From contig JAMWZG010000002.1 of assembly GCA_024304855.1 (NCBI GenBank), positions 9,951 through 73,018 of the forward strand: a stretch of DNA of 63,068 nt. Reading direction: 5' to 3'. A program made the translations under genes and the position numbers. The notes beneath the pieces were generated by a model. It saw nothing but the letters and a program-made list of their open reading frames with translations. It was not told the origin of the DNA and did not search any database. This document shows, in pieces, positions 43,888 through 53,078 of the stretch (the first letter of the stretch is position 1; the number at the start of each line of letters is the position of its first letter). This stretch comes from Paracoccaceae bacterium. Its GTDB lineage: Bacteria > Pseudomonadota > Alphaproteobacteria > Rhodobacterales > Rhodobacteraceae.

Positions 43888-44364
43888 ATGCGAAACTTTG
43901 ACCTTGCACCGCTGTACCGTGCAACCGTCGGCTTTGACCAGATTGCAGACCTGATGGACCGCGTGTTCGCCAGCGACCTGCCGCAGCCAACCTACCCGCC
44001 CTATAACATCGAAAAAACGGCCGAGAATGCCTATCGCATCTCGATTGCCGTGGCTGGCTTCGCCGCGGATGACCTCACCGTCGAGGTCAAGGAGAACGCG
44101 CTGGTCGTGGCCGCCCGCAAGGCCGACGAGGCCGAGGAGACGCGCAGCTATCTGCATCGCGGCATCGCCACACGCGCGTTCGAGCGGCGCTTCACACTGG
44201 CCGATCATGTCCGCGTGACCGAGGCATCTCATGCTGATGGAATGCTGCACATCGACCTTGTGCGCGAAATCCCCGAGGTTCTGAAACCGCGCCGCATCCA
44301 GATCGCAAGCGTGGCAAGCCGCGCGCAAGACAAGGATCTGGTAGACGCGAAAGCCGTCAACTGA
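43888..44364 (+). CDS. Hsp20 small heat-shock protein
   Basis: An ATP-independent holdase of the alpha-crystallin (IbpA) family (158 aa). The crystallin domain spans about residues 35-135, with YNIEKTAENAYRISIAVAGFAADDLTVEV, the RSYLHRGIATRAFERRFTLADHV strand pair and DGMLHIDL. The C-terminal tail KPRRIQIA holds the I-x-I oligomerisation motif. It has a sigma-32 promoter and an SD-masking hairpin upstream, so both transcription and translation are heat-controlled. Confidence 0.95.
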   Translation: MRNFDLAPLYRATVGFDQIADLMDRVFASDLPQPTYPPYNIEKTAENAYRISIAVAGFAADDLTVEVKENALVVAARKADEAEETRSYLHRGIATRAFERRFTLADHVRVTEASHADGMLHIDLVREIPEVLKPRRIQIASVASRAQDKDLVDAKAVN

Positions 44365-44390
44365 TCCGGCATCAGCCCTTTTGCAACATC

Positions 44391-44419
44391 GGCCCGCAGG
44401 TATGGCCCTGCGGGCCTTT
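44391..44419 (+). terminator. Intrinsic terminator after hsp20
   Basis: A perfect 10-bp stem GGCCCGCAGG/CCTGCGGGCC (44391-44400 with 44407-44416), loop TATGGC, followed by TTT. It also lies just beyond the convergent yqaA-like gene. Confidence 0.8.
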
Positions 44420-44434
44420 GTGTCAGTCTTTGTG

Positions 44435-44950
44435 TCACGCGGCCAGAAACGTATAGCTTCCTGCGACGAACACATAGCGCCCCAATTTTCCCAGACCGAC
44501 CAGAACCACCACCAGCAAAACCCGTGTCCGCATCGCACCCGCTACCACCGTCAGCGGATCGCCCACCAGCGGCACCCAGGCAAAGAACAATGACCACCAG
44601 CCGTATTTGGCATACCACGCCTCGGCCTTGGCGAATTGCGCCGGGCTGACCGGGAACCAGCGGCGATCCTTGAACTGCGTCGCATAGCGCCCCATGATAT
44701 AGGACAGGACCGACCCCAGAAGGTTGCCCGCCAGCGCCACCAGAACCAGCGTCGTGGGATTGCCGATGTCGGCCACCAAAAACCCCAGCAGAACCGCCTC
44801 GGACGAGCCGGGAAGCACCGTGGCCGACGAAAAGGCGCTGATGAACAGCGTGACATATGCGGAAAGGGGCGTCATCGAAACCTGTGCGCAAGCGGCCCCT
44901 CCCGTCACGGGCCAGAGCTTCATCCCGTCCAGATAGTGTTGCAGCCTCAT
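44435..44950 (-). CDS. YqaA family membrane protein
   Basis: A 171-residue SNARE-associated/DedA-type membrane protein with four helices. Motifs are SAFSSATVLPGSSEAVLLG, GNLLGSVLSYIMGRY and YGWWSLFFAWVPLVGDPLTVVAG, the last with the reentrant Pro-Leu-Val-Gly-Asp-Pro. The start at 44950 has AAGGA 8 bases upstream; the ATG at 44875 is an alternative. Likely a lipid or ion transporter; role unknown. Confidence 0.85.
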   Translation of the reverse strand: MRLQHYLDGMKLWPVTGGAACAQVSMTPLSAYVTLFISAFSSATVLPGSSEAVLLGFLVADIGNPTTLVLVALAGNLLGSVLSYIMGRYATQFKDRRWFPVSPAQFAKAEAWYAKYGWWSLFFAWVPLVGDPLTVVAGAMRTRVLLVVVLVGLGKLGRYVFVAGSYTFLAA

Positions 44951-45048
44951 CAGTGCAATCCTTCACAATTCATGTCAGGTTTGCTGTCCTAGATTGACGA
45001 TCCGACCCCGCCACGCCAGCCTGCGCCGTGACGAGGCAGGAGAACCCG

Positions 45049-46254
45049 ATGTCGCTGACCCAGATTTTCGCCACCCGTTCCGCGCGCATGAAAGCATCCG
45101 AGATCCGCGAGTTGCTCAAGCTGCTGGATCAACCCGGCATCATCTCTTTCGCGGGGGGCATCCCTGACCCTTCGCTCTTTCCGGCGGCGGAATTCGCGGC
45201 GGCCTTGACCCGCGCCCTGTTGGATGGTCGTGCGGCGCAATCGCTGCAATATTCGGCCAGCGAAGGCCATGCGGGACTGCGCGACTGGATCGTCGGGCAG
45301 ATGGCGGCGCTCGGTGTGCCCTGCACGCGTGACAATATCCTGATCACCTCAGGCTCGCAGCAGGCGCTGGATTATCTGGGCAAGCTGTTCCTGTCGCCCG
45401 GCGATACGGCGCTGGTGGGGTGGCCCACCTATCTGGGCGCTTTGGGCGCCTTCAACGCCTATGAGCCGCGCTATGACCGGCTGGACGCAGGCAGCAACCG
45501 CGCCCCTGCCGATTATGCGCAGGCGGCTGCGGCGGGCGGGGGGCGGGTCAAGTTCGCCTACCTTTCCCCCGACTTCGCCAATCCCACCGGAGTCACCCTT
45601 GACCGCGCGGGGCGCGAGGGGCTGCTGGACCTGACCGATGCATTGGATTGCGCCGTGATCGAAGATGCCGCCTATCAGGCGCTGCGCTATGACGGTGATC
45701 CGATCCCCCCGATCCTTGCGCTGGAGATTGCCCGCAAGGGGGATATCGAGGCCTGTCGGACGATCTATTGCGGCAGTTTCTCGAAGACCCTGTCGCCCGG
45801 TCTGCGGCTGGGGTGGGTCTGCGCAGCCTCGCCGGTGATCCGGCAGATGGTTCTTCTCAAACAGGCCGGTGATCTGCATAGCGCGACGCTCAATCAGATC
45901 GCGATGCTGGATGTGGCGCAGGGCTTTGATGGCCATGTGACCTGCGTGCGCGCCCTTTATCGCGGGCGGCGTGATGCGATGCTGGCGGCGTTGGGGCGGC
46001 ACATGCCTGCGGGGGTGACATGGACGCGGCCGGAAGGTGGGATGTTCGTCTGGGTGACACTGCCCGAGGGGATGGATGGGGCCGCACTTCTGGAGCGGTC
46101 GCTGGCGCAGGACAAGGTGGCCTTTGTGCCCGGTGCCGCCTTCTTTCCGGACGGATCGGGGCGCAATACGATCCGCCTCAACTTCTCGAGCCCGACCGAG
46201 GCGATGATCGAGGAGGGGCTGTCCCGGCTGGGGCGCCTGATCGCGGGCACCTGA
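45049..46254 (+). CDS. PLP-dependent aminotransferase (class I/II, 2-aminoadipate type)
   Basis: A fold-type I aminotransferase (401 aa). The PLP Lys is in GSFSKTLSPGLRLGW, the substrate Arg region is TIRLNFSS, and LSPDFANPTG gives the Asn contact. The N-terminus ASEIRELLKLLDQPGIISFAGGIPDPSLFP is typical of the LysN/ARO8-like group without a GntR domain. AGGAG lies before the ATG at 45049. The substrate is not determinable. Confidence 0.9.
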   Translation: MSLTQIFATRSARMKASEIRELLKLLDQPGIISFAGGIPDPSLFPAAEFAAALTRALLDGRAAQSLQYSASEGHAGLRDWIVGQMAALGVPCTRDNILITSGSQQALDYLGKLFLSPGDTALVGWPTYLGALGAFNAYEPRYDRLDAGSNRAPADYAQAAAAGGGRVKFAYLSPDFANPTGVTLDRAGREGLLDLTDALDCAVIEDAAYQALRYDGDPIPPILALEIARKGDIEACRTIYCGSFSKTLSPGLRLGWVCAASPVIRQMVLLKQAGDLHSATLNQIAMLDVAQGFDGHVTCVRALYRGRRDAMLAALGRHMPAGVTWTRPEGGMFVWVTLPEGMDGAALLERSLAQDKVAFVPGAAFFPDGSGRNTIRLNFSSPTEAMIEEGLSRLGRLIAGT

Positions 46255-46293
46255 GCCATATGGGCGGGCCAGCGCGGCCGGGTGGTTTTCTTG

Positions 46294-46315
46294 TGTCCCA
46301 CGGTGGGACATTTTT
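46294..46315 (+). terminator. Intrinsic terminator after the aminotransferase
   Basis: Stem TGTCCC/GGGACA (46294-46299 and 46305-46310) with an ACGGT loop followed by five T. The stem with part of the loop forms a 17-bp palindrome. Confidence 0.85.
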
Positions 46316-46390
46316 CAGGTCTTGCAATATCAACGGGTTACGCGCCCGCGTTTACCTTTGGTTAACGCTTTGACCCGGCGCGCGGCAGTT

Positions 46391-46449
46391 GAGTATGTGT
46401 GGAACGATGACGGGGCAGGTGCTGCGCAACGCGACCTGCCCCCTTTCTT
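46391..46449 (+). repeat. Repeat copy and hairpin before gabD
   Basis: The block GAGTATGTGTGGAACGATGA (46391-46410) resembles the repeat near 40073. It is followed by a 9-bp stem GGGGCAGGT/ACCTGCCCC (46412-46420 with 46434-46442) and CTTTCTT, able to terminate plus-strand readthrough. Confidence 0.55.
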
Positions 46450-46469
46450 GGCCCTGCCTGGCGGGACGG

Positions 46470-47948
46470 TCAGACCGCCATGCAGATGTATTTCATCTCG
46501 AGGTAATCCTCGATCCCGTGGCGGCTGCCTTCGCGGCCAAGACCGGATTGCTTGACCCCGCCGAAGGGGGCCACCTCGGTCGAGATGATGCCGGTGTTCA
46601 CACCCACGATCCCGTATTCCAACGCCTCGGCCACCTTGTAGACGCGGCTGAGGTCGCGGGCATAGAAATAGGCGGCCAGACCAAAGATCGTGTCATTGGC
46701 CAGATCAATCACCTCATCCACATCGGTGAATTTGAACAGCGGCGCGAAGGGGCCAAAGGTTTCCTCGGTCGCGACCAGCATCTCGCGGGTCGCCCCGGTC
46801 ACGATGGTCGGCGTCAGGAAATTGCCGGGGCCTTGCAGCGCCTCGCCGCCCATGATGACGGTGCCACCTTTTTCGGTCGCATCGGCCACATGGGTTTGCA
46901 CCTTCTTGATGGCGGCTGCGTTGATCAGCGGGCCCAGGGTTGTGCCCGCCTCCAGCCCGTCGCCGACCTTGAGCTTGGCCACGGCGTCTTTCAGCTTGGC
47001 GGCGAAGGCGTCATAGATCCCGGCCTGCACATAGATGCGGTTGGCGCAGACGCAGGTCTGCCCGTTGTTGCGGAACTTGCACATGATGGCACCTTCGACG
47101 GCGGCATCCAGATCGGCATCGTCGAACACAATGAACGGCGCGTTGCCGCCCAGTTCCATCGAACATTTCATCACCTGATCGGCGGCCTGACGCAACAGGA
47201 TGCGCCCCACATTGGTTGATCCGGTGAAGCTGAGCTTGCGCACGGTGGGGTTTTCGCAGAATTCCTTGCCGGTTTCCGAGGCATCGGTCGTGGTCACGAT
47301 GTTCAGCACCCCGGCAGGAATCCCCGCCCGTTCTGCCAGAACACCCATGGCCAGCGCAGACAGCGGCGTCAGTTCGGACGGGCGCACGACAAAGCCGCAC
47401 CCGGCGGCCAGCGCGGGCGCGACCTTGCGCGTGATCATCGCGGTCGGAAAGTTCCACGGCGTGATGGACGCGGCCACACCGATGGGCTGCTTGATCACGG
47501 TGATGCGCTTGTCGCGCTGATGGCCGGGGATCGTCTCGCCATAGATGCGCTTGGCCTCTTCGGCGAAGAATTCGATGAAGGCGGCGCCATAGGCAATCTC
47601 ACCCTTCGCCTCGGCCAGCGGTTTGCCCTGTTCGGCGGTCAGGATCGTGGCCAGATCATCGGTATTCTCGACCATCAGATCGAACCAGCGGCGCAGGATC
47701 GCGGCGCGTTCCTTGCCGGTGTGTTTGGCCCATTCCTTCTGGGCCTTCTCGGCCGCCTTGATCGCCTGAGCCACCTGGGCGCGGGTCAGGTCTGCCACAT
47801 GGGCGATGACATCGCCGCGCGCGGGGTTCGTCACGTCGAATGTGGCGCCATTCGCGCTGTCGATCCACTGACCGCCGATATAGGCCTGTTCGGCCAGCAG
47901 CGACGGGTCCTTGAGCAGGGATTTCAGGTCTGTCTTGCTGTCCAGCAT
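46470..47948 (-). CDS. gabD: NAD(P)-dependent succinate-semialdehyde dehydrogenase
   Basis: An aldehyde dehydrogenase superfamily enzyme (492 aa) oxidising succinate semialdehyde to succinate. The catalytic Glu is in MELGGNAP and the catalytic Cys in NNGQTCVCANR; the cofactor site is TPWNFP...FTGSTNVGR. SSADH-type features are the Cys-x-Cys pair and the C-terminus GGVKQSGLGREGSRHGIEDYLEMKY. The ATG at 47948 has GGAGG upstream. Confidence 0.9.
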   Translation of the reverse strand: MLDSKTDLKSLLKDPSLLAEQAYIGGQWIDSANGATFDVTNPARGDVIAHVADLTRAQVAQAIKAAEKAQKEWAKHTGKERAAILRRWFDLMVENTDDLATILTAEQGKPLAEAKGEIAYGAAFIEFFAEEAKRIYGETIPGHQRDKRITVIKQPIGVAASITPWNFPTAMITRKVAPALAAGCGFVVRPSELTPLSALAMGVLAERAGIPAGVLNIVTTTDASETGKEFCENPTVRKLSFTGSTNVGRILLRQAADQVMKCSMELGGNAPFIVFDDADLDAAVEGAIMCKFRNNGQTCVCANRIYVQAGIYDAFAAKLKDAVAKLKVGDGLEAGTTLGPLINAAAIKKVQTHVADATEKGGTVIMGGEALQGPGNFLTPTIVTGATREMLVATEETFGPFAPLFKFTDVDEVIDLANDTIFGLAAYFYARDLSRVYKVAEALEYGIVGVNTGIISTEVAPFGGVKQSGLGREGSRHGIEDYLEMKYICMAV

Positions 47949-48027
47949 GGCGTATCCTCCGATTTGCATATGGTATAGGCAAAGCATCTGGGGCTAGTCT
48001 TGTCCAGAGCAGGAGGGGAGAATACCG

Positions 48028-48822
48028 ATGGCCGAACTGGACGATGCCTATGCCAATGCCGCCTATATTCCGGGTGCGGCGGATTATCCGCCCCGGTGGG
48101 AGCGTGCCGCTGCCGCCCTGCGCGAGGGGTTGCTGGAGCAGGGGTTGGCCGATCTGGACCAGCCTTACGGCGAGAGTGCGCGCCAGAGGTTCGACCTGTT
48201 CCATCCGGGCGGCACGGCCAAGGGGTTGATGATCTTTGTCCATGGCGGCTATTGGCTGCGGTTCGACAAAAGCGTCTGGTCGCATCTGGCGGCAGGGGCC
48301 CTGACCCGGGGTTGGGCCGTGGCGATGCCGTCTTACGATCTGTGCCCGCAGGTGCGGATCGCTGACATCACACGCCAGATCGCCGCAGCGGTGACGGCCG
48401 CCGCCGAGATGGTGGCGGGGCCGATCGCGCTGGCGGGCCATTCCGCTGGCGGGCATCTTGTGGCGCGGATGTTGCAGCCGGGCCTGCTGGGCGATGCGGT
48501 GGCGGATCGTCTGCATCATGTCATGCCGATTTCGCCGGTGTCCGATCTGCACCCGCTGCTGCGCACCAGCATGAACGCGGAGTTCAAGCTGGACGCGGCC
48601 GCCGCGCGCGCCGAGAGCCCCGCCTTGATGACCGAGCGCCTGCCCGTGCCTGTGACCGTCTGGGTTGGCGCGGATGAGCGCCCGGTCTTTCTGGATCAGG
48701 CCCGCTGGCTGGCCGAGGCCTGGGGATGCGCGCATGTGGTGGATCAGGGCAAGCATCATTTCGATGTGATCGACGCCTTGGCAGATGCGCAGAGCGATAT
48801 GATCGGCCGTCTTCTGGGGTGA
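48028..48822 (+). CDS. Alpha/beta hydrolase (kynurenine-formamidase-like)
   Basis: A 264-residue alpha/beta hydrolase. The oxyanion motif is VHGGYW, the nucleophile is in AGHSAGGH, and the acid and His lie in WVGADERPVF and QGKHHFDVID. HGGYW plus an N-terminal DDAYANAAYIPGA segment is typical of KynB-like esterases of Rhodobacterales. It is divergent from gabD, sharing a 79-base promoter region. Confidence 0.82.
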   Translation: MAELDDAYANAAYIPGAADYPPRWERAAAALREGLLEQGLADLDQPYGESARQRFDLFHPGGTAKGLMIFVHGGYWLRFDKSVWSHLAAGALTRGWAVAMPSYDLCPQVRIADITRQIAAAVTAAAEMVAGPIALAGHSAGGHLVARMLQPGLLGDAVADRLHHVMPISPVSDLHPLLRTSMNAEFKLDAAAARAESPALMTERLPVPVTVWVGADERPVFLDQARWLAEAWGCAHVVDQGKHHFDVIDALADAQSDMIGRLLG

Positions 48823-48871
48823 AGCGCGGTATTTCGCGTATTCGGGGAAGGATGAAAGGGCCGGCGCGCGG

Positions 48872-49873
48872 CTAGCCGTAGACATCCTGCCAGCCGGGTT
48901 TCACATCGCCGGGCAGGGTCGTGGCGGCGAACATCGCGCGGGCGATGGCGCGCGCCATGCAGGTCGCGGCGGCATGGCCGAGGTCGAGCGTGTCGATCAC
49001 CGGATGCCCCAGGGGGCGTGCCCCGGTCGAGACGGCGAAGATCAGATCGCCATCCATCGGCGTATGCGCCGGCACCAAGGCGCGGGCAAAGCCGTCATGG
49101 GCGGCCGTCGCCATGCGGGTGCATTGCGCCTGTGTCAGATCCGCGTCGGTGGCGACGATCCCGATGGTCGTGTTGGCGTGGCTGGCAATCTTGGTCACGG
49201 CGATATGCGGATCGGGATAGCGTTGCGCCACGCCCAGACCGCCGAACTCATCGCCCATCTCGAAGGGGGCGGCCCAGAAATGCGCGCTATCGCCCACGGT
49301 GGCCGACCCCAGCGCGTTGACGGCGACCAGTGCTCCGACCGTGTGGCCCGAGGGCAGGATGACCGAGGCCGACCCCAGCCCGCCGCGCAGATTGGCGGTG
49401 ATCGCCCCTGTGCCGGCACCGAGGCTGCCGATGTCGAACCGGGTTGCTGCGGCCTCCAGCGCGGCGCGGCCCAGCGGTTTGTAGGGATTGTCGGGCCAGT
49501 CCTTGTCACCGCCATTGTTCAGATCGAAGAGGATTGCGGCGGGCACGATGGGCACGCGCTGCGCCCCTACGCCGAAGCCGCGCCCCATGCGCCGCAGCGC
49601 ATCCGCCACGCCCGAGGCGGCATCGAGGCCGAAGGCCGAGCCGCCTGAGAGGACCAGGGCATCGACCTGTTGCACTGTCTTGTCCGGGGCCAGCAGATCG
49701 GTTTCCCGCGTGCCGGGCGCGCCGCCCATGACATGCACACCGGCGGTGAAGGGGGCATCGGCCACCAGCACGGTTGCGCCTGTCTTGACGGTCAGATCGG
49801 TGGCATTCCCGACCCTGAGGCCAGCCACATCGGTGATCAGGTTCAAAGGGCCGGTGCGGGTGGTCGTGGTCAT
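48872..49873 (-). CDS. P1-family (DmpA) aminopeptidase
   Basis: An N-terminal-nucleophile hydrolase of the DmpA/beta-peptidyl aminopeptidase group (333 aa), self-cleaved before a Ser. The likely cleavage site is in NLRGGLGSASVIL (Gly-Ser). Other motifs are LSGGSAFGLDAASGV, the VAVNALGSATVGD strand and IGIVATDADLTQAQC. It probably hydrolyses D- or beta-amino acid peptides. It lies 49 bases after the cupin gene and likely shares its transcript. Confidence 0.88.
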   Translation of the reverse strand: MTTTTRTGPLNLITDVAGLRVGNATDLTVKTGATVLVADAPFTAGVHVMGGAPGTRETDLLAPDKTVQQVDALVLSGGSAFGLDAASGVADALRRMGRGFGVGAQRVPIVPAAILFDLNNGGDKDWPDNPYKPLGRAALEAAATRFDIGSLGAGTGAITANLRGGLGSASVILPSGHTVGALVAVNALGSATVGDSAHFWAAPFEMGDEFGGLGVAQRYPDPHIAVTKIASHANTTIGIVATDADLTQAQCTRMATAAHDGFARALVPAHTPMDGDLIFAVSTGARPLGHPVIDTLDLGHAAATCMARAIARAMFAATTLPGDVKPGWQDVYG

Positions 49874-49922
49874 GGTGGTCTTTCCGGGTGTTGGGGCCGT
49901 TTCGGGCTGGATCAGTCTCTGA

Positions 49923-50264
49923 TCAAAGGCGGATCACGAAATCCTTGCGGGTGGTTTCGACCACCTGCCAGATCCCGCGAAATCCGGGGCGCAGCACGAA
50001 ACTGTCGCCTGCGCGCAGGGTCACGGGGGGGCCGCCCTCTTCGGTCAGGATGCTGACGCCGGACAGGATGCGGCAATATTCCCATTCGTCATAGGACACG
50101 CGCCATGTGCCGGGGGTGGATTCCCAAAGGCCGCAGTAGAGCCCGTCACGATCCTCGAGCAGCCATGTGGTGAAGACGGGATCGCCCGCGATCACGCGGT
50201 CGGGGGCAGGGCGTTCCACCTCGGGCGCTGCGGAGGGGGAGACGGGGAAGAACAGATCGGACAT
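49923..50264 (-). CDS. Cupin-domain protein (DUF861 type)
   Basis: A small single-domain cupin (113 aa), similar to (S)-ureidoglycine-type cupins: GLWESTPGTWRVSYDEWEYCRILSGVSIL followed by VTLRAGDSFVLRPGFRGIWQVVE. The metal His of the first motif is replaced, as usual in this subgroup. The frame is open upstream to 50708 but that portion is not protein-like. The ATG at 50264 has GGAGG. Function unknown. Confidence 0.8.
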   Translation of the reverse strand: MSDLFFPVSPSAAPEVERPAPDRVIAGDPVFTTWLLEDRDGLYCGLWESTPGTWRVSYDEWEYCRILSGVSILTEEGGPPVTLRAGDSFVLRPGFRGIWQVVETTRKDFVIRL

Positions 50265-50441
50265 CAAAGCCTCCGGCGTGGGTTCGTCGCAGGCTAATCC
50301 TTCGGCTTTGCCATCCGCAAGGGCGAAGCGGCAATCAATCCAAAGGCTTGAAACATCCTGTCGGCACCCACATTTTCGAATGACAGGTGCAAGACCCGCC
50401 CGGATGACGCATGATGGCCGCATAGCAAGGAGAGTTCGGGC

Positions 50442-50711
50442 ATGGTTCTGGCATTGGCACGGCTGATCATCGTGGGCTTCATCGTCCTGACCGTGATCTA
50501 TGTGTCGCTGTCGTTCTATTCCCGCTCTGTCCGTCGCGGCAAGTTGCAGCGCAAATGGGACGAGGACATCCGCCGCGGCGACCGGGAGGCTTTCGTCAGC
50601 CGCGGATTGAAGATCTATGACCGCTCGCTCAGGCGCAAGCTGCTTTGGGGTGTCTATATCGTGCCTGTTGTGGGCATCGCCGTGGTGATCTATCTGGTGA
50701 ATTTCCACTGA
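50442..50711 (+). CDS. Small membrane hypothetical protein
   Basis: An 89-residue protein with two helices (residues 1-24 and 66-88) and a basic cytoplasmic middle (YSRSVRRGKLQRKWDEDIRRG). GGAG is 10 bases before the start. It is followed 19 bases later by the DUF1523 gene. I recognise no characterised family. Confidence 0.75.
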   Translation: MVLALARLIIVGFIVLTVIYVSLSFYSRSVRRGKLQRKWDEDIRRGDREAFVSRGLKIYDRSLRRKLLWGVYIVPVVGIAVVIYLVNFH

Positions 50712-50730
50712 CCGTGAAGGGGATGGGGCT

Positions 50731-51396
50731 ATGACCTATGTGAAATGGACGTTGATCAGTGTCTTCTGGCTGCTTGTCGCGTCTTTCCTGCACTATACCC
50801 TGCCACAGCACGATGTGGTGCGGATCACCGACACCTATCTGGAGCGGATCGACTTTGGCGAGAATTCGATCTTCTGGGCCAATGCGCCCACAGGTGATGC
50901 CGTGAACACGCAGAACCGCGACGTGTTCTTCATCCAGACCTTCCGCACCAATGACCGCCCGATGATCTATCGGAACGAGGATACGGGCTGGGGCTGGCCA
51001 CCCTATTTCAAATTCAACACCTCGAACCTGCAAGCGCAGGCGGCGGATCTGGAAAGCCGCTCGACCAGCGGGCAGCAGGCGCAATGGGTGGCGGTCCGCC
51101 ATTATGGCTGGCGCAATGAATTCCTGTCGATCTATCCCAATGCGATCAAGATCTGGCGCGTGGACAGCCCCGATGTGACGATCATCCCCTGGATGAACAT
51201 CACCATCCTGACCCTGCTTGCCGCCTTTTCCTGGGCGATCTGGGTCCGCTGGCGGCGGTTCCGGGCCGCGCGGATTGATCCGGTGCTGGAGGATATCGGA
51301 GACAGTCTTGAAGCGGCGACAGATCATGTCGTGGACCGTCGCGGCAAGGTCCGCCGCTGGTGGGATGGGGTGCGGGGCAAAACCCCGGCACGGTGA
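50731..51396 (+). CDS. DUF1523 membrane protein
   Basis: A 221-residue protein with an N-terminal helix (residues 4-23), a periplasmic DUF1523 domain (HDVVRITDTYLERID, DVFFIQTFRTNDRPMIYRNEDTGWGWPPYFKF) and a second helix (149-167), then a basic tail. Conserved in Rhodobacterales with unknown role. Confidence 0.85.
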   Translation: MTYVKWTLISVFWLLVASFLHYTLPQHDVVRITDTYLERIDFGENSIFWANAPTGDAVNTQNRDVFFIQTFRTNDRPMIYRNEDTGWGWPPYFKFNTSNLQAQAADLESRSTSGQQAQWVAVRHYGWRNEFLSIYPNAIKIWRVDSPDVTIIPWMNITILTLLAAFSWAIWVRWRRFRAARIDPVLEDIGDSLEAATDHVVDRRGKVRRWWDGVRGKTPAR

Positions 51397-51408
51397 TCAC
51401 CCGCTGCA

Positions 51409-51442
51409 CCCTGGGATTCGAGTATTTCAGGCAAGATGAACG
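51409..51442. repeat. Intergenic repeat copy between DUF1523 gene and soeC
   Basis: The block ends in CGAGTATTTCAGGCAAGATG (51419-51438), almost the same as the 2291-2314 copy (CGAGGATATTTCAGGCAAGA). It sits between two convergent genes. Confidence 0.5.
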
Positions 51443-51448
51443 GGGGCG

Positions 51449-52321
51449 TTACCGTTTGCCATAGTAGAGGCCGACGACATGCTCGGCCTCGGCAAAGAAG
51501 AGCCATCGCGCGGCAAGGATGCCCGCGACATGGCTGATGACTGCGAGCGCGCCCATCACATGGCTGAAAGGGATCAGCAGCAGCACGACAGGCAGGACAT
51601 AGCCCATCCCGAAGGCCATGATGCGCAGCTTGCGCGCGTGTTTGCGCCCGATCACATGCACCATCTCGCGCAGCAGGTAATTTGGTCCGGTGTGGGGCGG
51701 CTCGAAAGCGCGGATCTGCCCGGCGGCGCCCAGACCCGTGGCGCTGGCCATCGTGGTGCAGGATGCGGCAAAGGCGCGGTCGCCCTGCCACCACCAGGCC
51801 AGTTGCAGCGCCCCGGCCACCACCAGCAGGATCAGCGCCCAAGTGACCTGCCCCGCCAGCAGCGCGCCCCCCCCCAGCGACAGCGAGAGAAACAGCGCGG
51901 GTGTCAGGATGCTGCGCCAACGGGGCACGGTTTTCATCTGGGCATAGATCATCGCGGTCGCCAGAACCGTGCCCTGCGCCAGCGCAGCCCCCAACCAGCC
52001 CAGCGGCACCCATGTCGTGCCAAGGAAAATGCGCCCGATGGCGTAAAGCCCCATCACCGCAAGCGTGGCCACAGCCAGCACCGCCTCGCGGCTGAGCCAG
52101 CTTGACCGCCACTGTGTAAAGGCCAGCAGCCCTCTTTCCGGGTGCCCCAGGTGAAAGGCCGAGGCGATCAGCCCGCCCCCTGCCAGCGCAAAGGCGATGG
52201 CAAAGAACACGAAGGCCACCATTCCGGTCGATCCGGGCATCCCGATCCCCAGCCAGAAGAACAGGCCAAAGCCAAGGCCCGAGAGCGTGGTGAAGGCGAT
52301 GATGGAGGGTGCCGGATGCAT
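51449..52321 (-). CDS. soeC: Sulfite dehydrogenase membrane anchor SoeC
   Basis: An eight-helix quinone-binding anchor of the DmsC family (290 aa): STLSGLGFGLFFWLGIG-like start (sequence FTTLSGLGFGLFFW), FHLGHPERGLLAFTQWRSSWLSREA, and WWWQGDRAFAASC. It holds the SoeAB dimer at the cytoplasmic face and passes electrons from sulfite to the quinone pool. The ATG at 52321 lies 1 base past the soeB stop. Confidence 0.88.
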   Translation of the reverse strand: MHPAPSIIAFTTLSGLGFGLFFWLGIGMPGSTGMVAFVFFAIAFALAGGGLIASAFHLGHPERGLLAFTQWRSSWLSREAVLAVATLAVMGLYAIGRIFLGTTWVPLGWLGAALAQGTVLATAMIYAQMKTVPRWRSILTPALFLSLSLGGGALLAGQVTWALILLVVAGALQLAWWWQGDRAFAASCTTMASATGLGAAGQIRAFEPPHTGPNYLLREMVHVIGRKHARKLRIMAFGMGYVLPVVLLLIPFSHVMGALAVISHVAGILAARWLFFAEAEHVVGLYYGKR

Positions 52322-52322
52322 G

Positions 52323-53078
52323 TCAGAGCCTGTCCAGCGCCTTGTCCAGCCAGCCAAGGAATCCCTTGGGCTGATCCGTCACCGGCGCCAGAAAAGGGGC
52401 CAGGATGTCGATCTGATCGCTCTGGTCCAGCCGGTCCTTGATCCGGGGGGGCAGATATTTGTTCACAGGCGCCGTGCCCTGTTCGGGCATCAGGTCCATG
52501 CCGCCACGGGCCGCGACCAACTGGCTGACCGCGCTACCCGGATCGGCCAGATCGCCGAAATGGCGGGCATTGCTGGGGCAGGTGCGCACGCAGGCGGGGA
52601 CGCGGTCCACCTCGGGGAGGTTTTCGTTATAGATCCGGTCCACGCAGAGGGTGCATTTCTTCATCACCTTGGCGGCCATATCCATCTCGCGCGCGCCGTA
52701 AGGGCAGGCCCAGGCGCAGAGGCCGCAGCCGATGCAGGCATCCTCGTTGACCAGAACGATCCCGTCCTCCTGCCGCTTGTAGCTGGCCCCGGTGGGGCAG
52801 ACCGTCACGCAGGGGGCGTTGTCGCAATGCAGGCAGGATTTCGGGAAATGCACCAGTTGTGCCGCGCCATCTGTGGGCTGCACCTCGTAGCTGTGCACCC
52901 GGTTCAGGAAGGTGCCGGATGGTTCGGCACCATAGGGGTCTTGATCCGACAGCGGCGCGCCGTAATTCTCGGTATTCCAGCCTTTGCAGGATACCACGCA
53001 GGCATGACAGCCCACGCAGGTATCGAGGTCGATCACGAGGCCCAGCTTGCGCTGGGTATGGGTGGGCAGGCTGGTCAT
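52323..53078 (-). CDS. soeB: Sulfite dehydrogenase iron-sulfur subunit SoeB
   Basis: A four-cluster ferredoxin-like subunit (251 aa): CVGCHACVVSCKGWN, CLHCDNAPCVTVCPTGASYKR, CIGCGLCAWACPYGARE and CTLCVDRI...PACVRTCPSNARHFGD. It carries electrons from SoeA to SoeC. There is no Tat signal, which agrees with a cytoplasmic enzyme. Its start overlaps the stop of the 50-residue gene (ATGA). Confidence 0.92.
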   Translation of the reverse strand: MTSLPTHTQRKLGLVIDLDTCVGCHACVVSCKGWNTENYGAPLSDQDPYGAEPSGTFLNRVHSYEVQPTDGAAQLVHFPKSCLHCDNAPCVTVCPTGASYKRQEDGIVLVNEDACIGCGLCAWACPYGAREMDMAAKVMKKCTLCVDRIYNENLPEVDRVPACVRTCPSNARHFGDLADPGSAVSQLVAARGGMDLMPEQGTAPVNKYLPPRIKDRLDQSDQIDILAPFLAPVTDQPKGFLGWLDKALDRL